Positions 47,401 through 59,400 of a stretch of 64,000 bases of DNA are shown here, one piece after another (the first letter of the stretch is position 1; every line of letters starts with the position of its first letter). The notes under the pieces are model-generated. The model saw only the letters and a program-made list of their open reading frames with translations, was not told the DNA's origin and ran no database searches. The stretch lies in NCBI GenBank assembly GCA_011033025.1, contig WFMF01000405.1:1-64000 (forward strand), in the 5' to 3' direction. Made by a program: the position numbers and the translations under genes. This stretch comes from Beroe forskalii. Taxonomy: Eukaryota > Ctenophora > Nuda > Beroida > Beroidae.

Positions 47401-50400
47401 AGTTAGTTAGTCGAGCATTATTATATGAAGTTATTAGTCACAAACAGGCAGACTTATTGACTACAAATAATTAGGATTGTTGTTGTGTTTGCAGCTACAT
47501 CCTACGGCTCTTTTAACCACCAATTATTAATCAATACTTTGTAGAATAACAAAGCAAGCGACTAGTACGCTATAGCTGGAACTGCTCCAGCTCCTTTATA
47601 ATATGCTCAGATTACAGCTAATTAATTAATTCCGCGGCTAATTATCATCGGGTGGTGACAGGCAAATAGTTGGGTAGTTACACAGTGAATTGCCGCGCAT
47701 TAATCTGAGTAATTGCTAGTGATCAGGAGCGCGTTTAAGCGACAAAGTGTCGAGTGTAATGTATTAGTCGGAGTATGTAGTGTACTATCTGATGTAGAGC
47801 CTGAAGTTAGTAGTGAATTGAAGGCGTAATTTAAGATTGATTAGGGTAATTGTTTGAGCTGAATTAGAGTTCTATGAACCCTCATTAGCTCCATGTTATT
47901 CTACTTCGCTTCTCTTGTTATCCGCAAAGACAATGCTTAATATAATAAGCTAAGTGCCACTATTAATAATTAACTAGTTAAGCTGCTTGACAAACAAGGG
48001 GCAGTAAAAACAATGGTCCCAGGTAAAGTTAATTAAAGGGTGAATGTGAAAAAACACCAGGGCACCAGGCTAAGTTGCTGTGTAGCTTGAGCGTAGTAGG
48101 TGGTTTAAGTTGGTAGGTGGCGTAAACAGCGTTTTAGGGATGTTATTTTCCTAAGTATCGTAGGAATGACGTATTGGTCAGGAAACTAACACTTGATAAT
48201 GGGTGATAACATGGCCGAGTCATGAGCTTCTAATGGACAGAGCAGTATTTGGGCAAGTGCAGACACACACACTCACAGTGGCAAAACAAAGCTCGCGTCT
48301 TTCTGCTATAATGGCGAAACTCACAATAAAGAACAATGACCACATATTACTACGTCAATTAAAAAATAAAAGCTACACGAGATACATGGTATGGTGGTAA
48401 AATGTAAATGTTTATGCTGCTGAGCCTACAAAAGTTCAGGACGAGCTGAAGGAGACTAAGGAGAGACACCGAGTCTCCAATCGGAGACTGTGAGACGGCT
48501 GCTGTGTGAATACACGGAGAATTAAACACTGCTCACCTCCTCGAAGGGCTCCAGGATGTCCACCAGCTCCACAGCCAGGGCCAGGTCTTGTAGGATGGAG
48601 ATGTTGTGGGCGGAGAAGGGAGAGGAGGGGCCCTCAGACTTGCCGTCCTTCCCTGGGGGGCTCACTCCTGGGCTCAGCTTTACTGTAGGACTGCTGAGCT
48701 GCGAAGTGGGCACATTCAGCCCGTTCAGGGTGCCGTTCAGTGTGGAGCTCAGCCCGTTAAATGTGGCGTTCAGTCCGTTGAGGCCCACGTGGAGCCCATT
48801 CAATCCGGCCTTCAGGCCGTTAAAGCCGCCCAAAGTGTTGCTCAGGCTCGTATTAAGTCCATTAAGGTTGAGACTGGCGTTGAGTCCATTAAGAGACACG
48901 TTGAGACTACTGTCTAAGGAGTTTGCTTGGGAGTGTGGCGCTGTGTTTGCGGTGGAGACTCCCCCGGCCACTGAGGCTGGCACTCCGTTGTGGAAGGGGC
49001 TGTTTAGTCGGGGGTGGAGGTGAGGAGCCCGTGGGTTAGGGAGGTGGGCAGTCCGTTGCTCAGGGAGGACAGGAGACTGCTCTTGGGGGAGGTAGCCCCA
49101 CTCACTGGCGCCGCCAGACTCCCTGTGTTGAGAGTGGAGTTGAGGGTGGCTGTGGTGGCTGAGGTGGCAGCAGGGTTCAGGGTTACTCCGGCAGACGACA
49201 AGGTGGCACTCAGCTCAGCTGCGCTCAGTCCCACAGCCCCGGGAGCTGCTATGCCCGTGTTGGAGATGCCCGTGTTGAGGGTGGATATCCCCGAGCTGGG
49301 AGTGGATATCCGCACGTTGGAGGAGACGCCCCCGTGAGTGGTGAGGCCCCCTCCGAGGGGGGAGGTGAGAGTGGTAGAGTTGATCCCCGGACCACTCCCC
49401 ATGGTCGTGCTGGACACGCCGTTGTTAGACAGGGGAGTCTTGGGCGAGGTGGCCAGCTCTGACTCAGACTTGATTGCTACCACGTCTTTGTTGTTGTTGA
49501 TAAACACTGAAATGTATGTTTTGTAAATTGACGTTATACCAGAAATATAGGAAGATTTCCAACAATCATACTTATTTTAGAGGCCTTGTGAGTCAAGAGT
49601 AGCTTGATAAACGTTATTATGTCAAATCAAAAGTAAATCTCAATATTACCATATACCATAAGTACGTGAATTTGAAGTGAATCAATCGTAATAAACTGTT
49701 TTACGCTTTATCATCATTAAATTTTAATACAGGTTTGTACTTTGATTAAATAGTTTGGGAGTTCCCACAAGAAATTATTTGCGCAAACTCGAGACATTCA
49801 GGAAATAAACACGATCATTGGCCCTGAATTTTGACAGGATTGAGAAGGGTCGCATCCTTTCTGTCAGCAGCAAATCACTGTCTTAATGAGAAAATTTCAA
49901 TATTCATAAATCGCAGATCTCAATCTTATTACTTTCTGATATCAAAAGCTTTGACCCCAGAAAGTGATAAAATTTATCGCGCGAGTGAATAACCCGTGGT
50001 TTAAATACATTCACATGCCTAAGACATGGACTGATCAGGGTGCAGCAATTCTGTACTGTGGTTAGTAAATAAAAATAATTTTGGAGAATGGACATCATAA
50101 AAAATTAACCCTTCAAGCAATCTCCCTTTGCTCCTTTGAAGCAAAAGTGAAATCAGGGATGTCACGGGATAATGAATGCCTAGTTTTTCACTCTTGATTA
50201 ACTCGACACAAATAAGAATAATGTCGGCTTGGATAAACGTGTTCCAAAACTTTGAACTGACCTGGTGCAGAGCTAAAACAGTAAAACACCTGCAGATTAA
50301 AACTTTCAAAACTTTCATTCCATGCAATGGGAGAGGTGTAGTTGTTTTAGGGGTTTTCAAAACTTGGTTCCATGATAACCTACAAGGCAGTCCCAAGTCA

Positions 50401-53400
50401 GTCAAGTAGGTCCTGCCCCAAAAAGCCATAGCAAAGTGTGCACGAGTTTTAACTACAGCAGATCACTGATTTACCTCTGAGTTTGGCCAGGACTTGGAGC
50501 CAGTAGGGGGTAAAGAGCGGTCCATCTTGGGGCATCGATTGATAGCAAACACCAGCAGTCGAGTTAGAGTTTGGGGTTGTTCCATCCTGGGCTGTTGGGA
50601 ACGCTCGTCCAGCAGTCGAGTTAGTTTGGGGTTGTTCAGCGCTTGGTGGATAACCTACAAGGCAGTCACAGTCAAGTATTCCCGTCTTGGGGAGGGGGAG
50701 GGGGGTTGCAAAGTGTGAACGGCGAGTATAAATGTATATTGTAGCCATCTATTGATGAACCTGTAACAAGTCACAAATAGGAGATATTTCTTAAAACACG
50801 AGATCCTCCCTCTTTACCTCGTATCAGTTAAATCAGGAGTTCTCCATCCCTCCCTTGTATCTCACCTTGGTTATGACGTAAGCGAAGGAGGAGTCAGTGT
50901 CAGTGGTATCAGCACCCGTCTGAGTGTCACCCTCAGAAGAAGTGGGTTCATTGTCTGCCCCTGACTTAGCTGCCCCTGACAACCTGGAGTACAACGAGTG
51001 TTACCAATGTGTGGGTCCCAGTACGAGTTATTCGAGAAAATACTTCCTCGGATTAAAAACGAATATTGGAGTTCTTTTTTGATCCAGTGCTACAGCTGCT
51101 AGCTATTGAATTTTCATCGAATGGAAGTCTTCACTTCATCACTGGCACCATAATATAACTGTTTCCTGGCAATTAGAAACACAATATGTAAAACTCACTT
51201 AGAGTTCTTTGTGAAGTCCTCCAGAGAAAGCTTGTTGACCTTCTCGTAGTAGATCTTGTTAGTGATACCGTACATTGTCTTGGTTTGCTCCACCAGATTC
51301 TCCCATTCCATTCCCGGAGAGATAACATAAACAGCAAGGAGGTGATGCTTCAACTCCCAGTACACACTGAGAACAGACATCAGTTAGAGAAAAGACATCA
51401 GTTAGGGAAGTGAGAACAAGTACACACTGAGAACAGACATCAGTTAGGTAAGTGAGAACAAGTACACACTGAGAACAGACATCAGTTAGGGAAGTGATGA
51501 CAAGTACACACTGAGAACAGACATCAGTTAGGGAAGTGATAACAATTACACACTGACAACAGACATCAGTTACTAGGGAAGTGATAACAAGTACACACTG
51601 AGAACAGACATCAGTTAGGGAAGTGATAACAAGTACACACTGAGAACAGACATCAGTTAGGGAAGTGAGAACAAGTATACACTGAGAACAGACATCAGTT
51701 AGGGAAGTGATAACAAGTACACACTGAGAACAGACATCAGTTAGTGATAACAAGTACACGCTGAGAACAGACATCAGTTAGAGAAGTGATGAAAAGTACA
51801 CACTGAGAACAGACATCGGTTAGGGAAGTGAAAACAAGTACACACTGAAAACAGACATCAGTTAAGGAAGTGATAACAAGTACATGCTGAGAACAGACAT
51901 CAGTTAGGGAAGTGACATCAGTTAGGGAAGTGAGAACAAGTACACGCTGAGAAGAGACATCAGTTAGGGAAGTGATAACAAGTACACACTGAGAACAGAC
52001 ATCAGTTAGTGATAACAAGTACACACTGAGAACAGACATCGGTTAGGGAAGTGAAAACAAGTACACACTGAAAACAGACATCAGTTAAGGAAGTGATAAC
52101 AAGTACATGCTGAGAACAGACATCAGTTAGGGAAGTGACATCAGTTAGGGAAGTGAGAACAAGTACACGCTGAGAAGAGACATTAGTTAGGGAAGTGACA
52201 ACAAATACACACTGAGAACAGACATCAGTTAGGAAGAGTGATAACAAGTACACACTGAGAACAGACATCAGTTAGGGAAGTGATAACAAGTACACACTGA
52301 GAGCAGACATCAGTTAGGGAAGTGAGAACAAGTACACTGAGAAAAGACATCAGTTAGGGGAGTGATAACAAGTACACACTGAGAACAGACATCAGTTAGG
52401 GAAGTGATAACAAGTACACACTGAGAGCAGACATCAGTTAGGGAAGTGAGAACAAGTACACTGAGAAAAGACATCAGTTAGGGGAGTGATGACAAGTACA
52501 CTGAGAAAAGACATCAGTTAGGGGAGTGATGACAAGTACACGCTGAGAACAGACATCAGTTAGGGAAGTGATAACAAGTACACGCTGAGAACAGACATCA
52601 GTTAGGGAAGTGAGAACAAGTACACGCTGAGAACAGACATCAGTTAGGGAATTATTAACAAGTGGTGCTTCAATTCCAGTACAGACTGGAATCAAGTACC
52701 AGTTAGAGACTTGCAAACAAGTGATTTTTCAACTCTCACTACACAGTGAGAAAAAATCAGTTAGATACCTGCCAATGAAATTAATTTTTTGGAAATTAAT
52801 TTTTTCGGCCCGCCCCGCCCAATGGTCCTATTAATTAGTGCAATGAGGTGCTTTTGAAGTAAAAGTGAAATGTATTTCTCCCTGCCTACATCACTTCCCT
52901 CCGGACATCAGTAGGTCTATAGTAGTGGGTGTAGTCTGGCAGACAACTCAGCCAGACACGGCTGGTATTTAACGTGTGTTATGGGAGGATGGGCACATTG
53001 TGTACTGATCAGTATGGAAATCAAATATTCAAATAGACGGCAGTTCAGGCAATAATCTTGTGGAAATGTGGACGCAGGATTGAACTGATCTGATTATATT
53101 CCGAGATAAAATCCCCTGTCAATAGATAGATATAACTAAACTATTCCAGGACATTACTCGGCACGACTGACTCTGACGCAATATCTCAATATCAAGGAGA
53201 TAACTATTATGGGAGGAGATGTATGGGAATAGGGTGCCAATGGGGACCTAAATGTAAATTTATTTACTTTACACTTATTTCAAGATTAATGACGAGTTAC
53301 TTGCAGATTATGAGTGATAAACGCGTCAAAAGTAGTTCGTGGTATTGTTAATTTTAGAACAAGGATGAATGAAAATTTCATTAACAATTCTTAAGTCAGA

Positions 53401-56400
53401 GTAAAATAATTCATTTAATTCGATTTCATATTGAATTTCCTCTTCAGACTGGTCAAAACACGTCAACTCACATACATCTCACACCGGGGGATATCAGTGA
53501 GTAAGTGCACAGACCTTATGCCCACTTACTCACGTGGTGGTCGTGCTCCAAAATTCACGAATGCAGTTACTCACATTGCAGTTACTCACAGGGAATTCTT
53601 GGAAAAAGGGTGGTGTCCCAAGGTCATGGTGAATATCACTTACTCATTTGTGAGTAAGTGCAGCAAAAACTGCAATATATGTAGCTTTGTCGGGATGTAA
53701 ATTTAGGTATTTCAAAGCATTTCGATGTGGTATACGATTGTATCTCAAAATTGAAGTCACAACTAATTATAGAACTATATCTAGATCTATATCTAGCCAG
53801 TTCATTTAGATATTGATTACACGACTACACCATATCATACATACATATTAAGATATTACATTATCAGCATTACTATCTCTATACCTACTCTCTACACAAT
53901 CTACTTGGCGCGGATATTGATCGTGTACTGAGCCGGTCTGGAGACAAAATACTGAACGGTACTGAAGCATAACAGTAACTTCAATGAGATTAGAATGTTT
54001 TTCTAATCCCGGCCAATCCCAGAATACCTTAGTACACTTAAGAACGGCGTCACTTAATTAGTGCGGTTTGGGAAAAACCGACCAATACCTAATGAGAAAT
54101 TTTAACAATTTCGTGAATTTTGCGTTTTCGAATTCGTTTTTTACATATTACGTTCTCAATCTATCGATTATCGTTTTCGATCTCAAATAAAAACCGCACA
54201 ATAAAGTCTTTTCCGCCAATTACGTGATGCCGTTCTTAGGTACTTTGATACGGCTTTCTGTCGTCGACCATACCTACTGAGTTTTAAAAGGTACTTTTTC
54301 GTTGTAAAATTTGAATGTTCGACAATCAACAGTTTTTCCCATAATAAAATCAAACGGTTAGGTTATTAAATATTCATAATTTGTCTTCTTGTGTGCAGAT
54401 CCATACCATGATTGTTATGGTTGAGATTCAAGCTCGTCGTGACTCGTGAATAATAATTTTTTCATAATTTCTCCAATGAACTATAGAAAACAAATTAAAC
54501 ATTCCTAACATGAAAGGGATCATATTGCTATCAATACATATTTTAATCTATGAACTACAGTACAGAAGTGCTGTAGTCCGATCAGTCCATATCTTTTGGT
54601 TACAATATAATATATTAAGTATCCCTATCCTACCACTATTTTATAGCTTATGCGGGTGTATTAGTGAACCAATAGAAAGTTATAGAAAGTTATTCTTTTA
54701 TTATTATATCAAGGCAGAAATTTTCATTTGCTGATCTGATCTAGCGTGCAAAATCTACCATTCATCAAAATGTTGCATTTTGTTGAAATAAGATTCTGTC
54801 ATAACTGTCTAAATATTCAAATTAGCCGATATTTTGGGGTGGTGCCTGAAAATTTTTTCAAAAATCACTTAGTATTAATTGGATTATTGTGAGTAACTGC
54901 AATATGGGGTGGGTGGTATCTCTGAAATTTGGCTAAATGCACTTTCTCACCATATATGTCTGTGCACTTACTCACTGATATCCCCCGATCACACTGATAC
55001 ATGTCAGGAATGAGAAGCATTAAATTAAAAGACACATTATGTGCATTGGGGTGACAGATTGAGAATTCCATAGAAAAATCGGAAAAACCGTCATCTAACA
55101 GTTTTAAAGCTATGGCTTACCTGTAGTATTTAGATGGGTTTGAATGTGCTCGGTGCCAGTGAAATGGAGTTCACTGCTGGTGAGTAAATATCTTGTTATG
55201 ATAGGGCTCGTTGAGAAATTAACGTGCGTTATCAGTCAATCAAACACAGTTGCTGGATAGTTGACTTTTTTCAATTGAATTGATTGAAGCCCAAGCTGGG
55301 GCACTCACACAGTTCCCAAAAGCATGAGAGCTATCACTGCCAGCTCTGTTTACCCTAATTGTTGAATTGAGATTGAATGTAAATGACAATTTTGTACACA
55401 AATTCCAGAGCTTATTATCAGATTTACCGTTTACGAATTTTACCGGTTACGAATCCCAATGAAACACACCATATTATGGAGGTAAATACTAATTTTTTTA
55501 AAGATTTTGGCTGCTTTTGCTTTTTGAACACATCAGGACTACAAACACCAAATTGAATCATGGAAATTTATCTGCTCTCTTGTGACAACGATGTAACTCC
55601 AAATTATTATCACATATAACGTGTAGTTTAAGGAGCACCTCCTGGTTTTAAGGACGAGCTGGAGGTACCTTAAAAATTCGCCGTTTAAGGAGCAGCTAAA
55701 GGACCAACTTAAGGACGAGGTGGATTGGGTAATACCGATTTTTCGGGAATTTTAAGGTCGACCTAACTCGCTTAGGAGCACCTTAAAATCGCCTCAAAGG
55801 AGCACATTGGGTAATACGGAATTTTAAGGTGGACCTTAAACTGCAGTTTGGGCCGTTTTAAGGAGCACCTAGGGCTAAAGGTCGACCTTAAACGGTTGTG
55901 TAATCCGGCCCTTAAGGTAGTAATTTTCATCATTATGACAATTTAATTACGGTAATCTGATAGTATCAAGAAAACAAAACAAGCCAATATCTTACCTGAG
56001 ATAGTAAGCAGTGACAGCTACGAAGCAGTTGGAGATAACTGAGATCTGGAGGTTGACTACGGGAACCAACGACAGTTGCGAGATAATCGAGTCTTTGACA
56101 TGCTCGTATGCTGTGGGACGGAAATACACGATTAAAAAGAGAGGTGGAATAATGAGAAGTGTAGCAGCAGAACTATAATATTAGATTTTATGAGTGGTCG
56201 AAAATCGTAAAAACAGAGAGCTCAGCTCACATAAATAGTCCATTATCTATTTTATGTATTATGCACGCTTTAAATATTCAAGAATTGAGCGAAAATGGTT
56301 TGGAGCATTTGGCACGTTTGGGAACCATTCATTTGACATTCAAGGTGTGAAAGTTCTCATGATTGACAACACTCCATTGACTGGTACATCTCTCTCACTC

Positions 56401-59400
56401 ACCAGAAGGAATGAGAGTGTCTCTGATCTGGCTGGCGGTTGGGAGACCAAAGAAGGGGTGCATGGCTCTCATCAGGTTCCTGAAGCCCTTCCTGTTGATG
56501 ACGGAGGCAGGCTGGATGTCCATAACGAGGTAGTTGAGAACTGATCTCATGATGGCTACTTGGCGGTCAGCATCTGACTGTCCCATGTTTGTCAGGGAGG
56601 CAAGGCTGGTTGGAGTGAGGCCTTCTTTCAAGGGGTTAGCCATGAACTCCCTCTTAGGTATCTGAGGGAGGAATGGGGTTAGCCATGAACTCTCTTAGGT
56701 ATCTGAAGGAGGAATGGGGTTAGCCATGAACTCCCTCTTAGGTATCTGAGGGAGGAATGGGGTTAAATATGAACTCTCTTAGGTATCTGAAGGAGGAATG
56801 GGGTTAGCCATGAACTCCCTCTTAGGTATCTGAGGGAGGAATGGGGTTAGCCATGAACTCTCTCTTAGGTATCTGAGGGAGGAATGGGGTTAGCCATGAA
56901 CTCCCTCTTAGGTATCTGAGGGAGGAATGGGGTTAGCCATAAACTCCCTCTTAGGTATCTGGGGAGGAATAAGCCATGAACTCCCTCTTAGGTATCTGAG
57001 GGAGGAATGGGGTTAGCCATGAACTCCCTCTTAGGTATCTGGGGGAGGAATGGGGTTAGCCATGAACTCCCTCTTAGGTATCTGAGGGAAGAATGGGGTT
57101 AGCCATGAACTCCCTCTTAGGTTTCTGAGGGAGGAATGGGGTTAGCCATGAACTCTCTTTTAGGTATCAGAGGGAGGAATGGGGTTAGCCATGAACTCCC
57201 TCTTAGGTATCTGAGGGAGGAATGGGGTTAGCCATGAACTCCCTCTTAGGTATCTGAGGGAGGAATGGGGTTAGCCATGAACTCCCTCTTAGGTATCTGA
57301 GGGAGGAATGGGGTTAGCCATGAACTCCCTCTTAGGTATCTGAGGGTAGGAATGGGGTTAGCCATGAACTCCCTCTTAGGTATCTGAGGGTAGGAATGGG
57401 GTTAGCCATGAACTCCCTCTTAGGTATCTGAGGGTAGGAATGGGGTTAACCATGAACTCCCTCTTAGGTATCTGAGGGAGGAATGGGGTTAGCCATGAAC
57501 TCTCTCTTAGGTATCTGAGGGAGGAATGGGGTTAGCCATGAACTCCCTCTTAGGTATCTGAGGGAGGAATGGGGTTAGCCATGAACTCCCTCTTAGGTAT
57601 CTGGGGGAGGAATGGGGTTAGCCATGAACTCCCTCTTAGGTATCTGAGGGAGGAATGGGGTTAGCCATGAACTCCCTCTTAGGTGTCTGGGGGAGGAATG
57701 GGGTCATACAAGACTGAAGGGCATTGAATGATTGGGTTGCATTGTTAATTTAGTGATGCAATAATACGTAGTTGAATTAACGAATGGGGATTGCACTAAG
57801 GTTTCATTGGGAGGTGATGCAATATGAAGTAGGGGTGGGGCCGTAAGGTATAATGAGGTATAGGGGTTTATTAAATCACTGCTTTTCTGGGATAGGGCGA
57901 TAGTCCGTAGATATATAATATATATTTTATGCTTCGCAACGGGAAGGGATTTAGAAGTACTATTTGGGCGACTTTACGTTGGAGTTAGACGATAAGGAAG
58001 TGTGTGTGTGTGTGCTGCCTCCCAGGCTCCTCCTCCTCAGGATAGGAGAGACTACCTTGAGATTCACTATAGTTCGTAAAATATGCGTCTGTCCATTTTT
58101 AAGAAGGTATTACATTCACTTCCCCTCCTGCTCATACATAATAGACAAGTCCTTATTTTATTATACGAAGTTTTGGTTTCACTTGATCTATCCACTAACG
58201 TTAAACTCGTGATTACCATGAATGTCCGGACTAGCCAGACAGGATTCCTGGAGTTCAGTTACTCTAGACAGAAACATAATATTTCTTATCATGTCCTTAT
58301 CCCTGACCGTTTTTAAATTAAACAATCACTTCACTTAGGTTAGTAATTTAAACCCGTCATTCGCTGTATTATTCATCGGTTTAAGGGCCGCAACCGAGCA
58401 ACTTGCATCATTAATATCAGGTCACGTGACGTTCCCTAGCTAAACCTCAAATAACGAGTCTAAATAGTAAATATTTAAGAATAATGACATTAGCCCAGAG
58501 CAGTAAGCTCTACAAATATATTCCCTCCTCCGATAATGATGGCTGAATTTAGTTGGAAAAGAAAAGTGGACATAAAATCATTGGTAGATGACGCACTGAA
58601 CCACTCAGGCTAAGGCTTACAGTTCTCCTAACTAGTCGATACTTTACTAAATTCTCATAAAGTCGAACTATTAACATATTATAGTATCAGTTTAGAGTAC
58701 CCTATTTCCGATAAAGAGAGATTGTTATTGTGGTCAATTAAAACAACCAGACTGGTGACGGACAGTCGGCCATTAACCCGGAGGTAAGGCACTGCCCGAG
58801 CAGGTCGTTATCCGAACACTTGAAACATTAACTGCCGATACCGATTGTTTACATAATGTGCCTACAATGTTACACTCACGTGACACCAACTGCGCGCTCT
58901 CGTGCGCCAGTAATGGAGCAACTTATTGGAGGCATTTACCTAGGACAATATGCCAAGGACAAGCAATCAATGATTAACAAATAATAGGCCTACATACCAG
59001 TGATTATATGAATAGCCGAGGACAAGCCGCGGAGTTCGCGGAGCCTAGGATTTCAAGTCAAGTCGCTCGCAAGTCACGAACAATAGGGTGGGCAGTCAAG
59101 AGTTGCAACACCTCCTCACAAAAACAGGGAGCCGCCTGACTCCAGAGGTCGCATAATGCGGATATAATACAGTGACTGGTGGTGGGATTTAATGCTTATA
59201 GGGAGGGAGGAGGTGAGAGGAGGAGGAGGAGGAGGAGGAGGAGGTCTTGATATACACATTAGTAATAGAGTATATATTATATTATTATATCATAGAGGAG
59301 GAGATTCGTACCAAAGAACCTCATGTGCTGTGCAGCAACTCGAGGAGGAACTAATTACAAAACGGGAATCCTAACCGATAAATGAGATGTATCAAGTGTA

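Noticed and set aside
48556-49526. Plus-strand open frames opposite exon 8
   Set aside because: They are antisense shadows; the minus strand carries hAT-matching sequence with splice sites in phase.
51259-52716. Minus-strand frames of repeated SLTDVCSQCVLVIT as a secreted or membrane repeat protein
   Set aside because: They read the 42-bp intronic array; the frame that continues into exon 5 of the gene is a different one.
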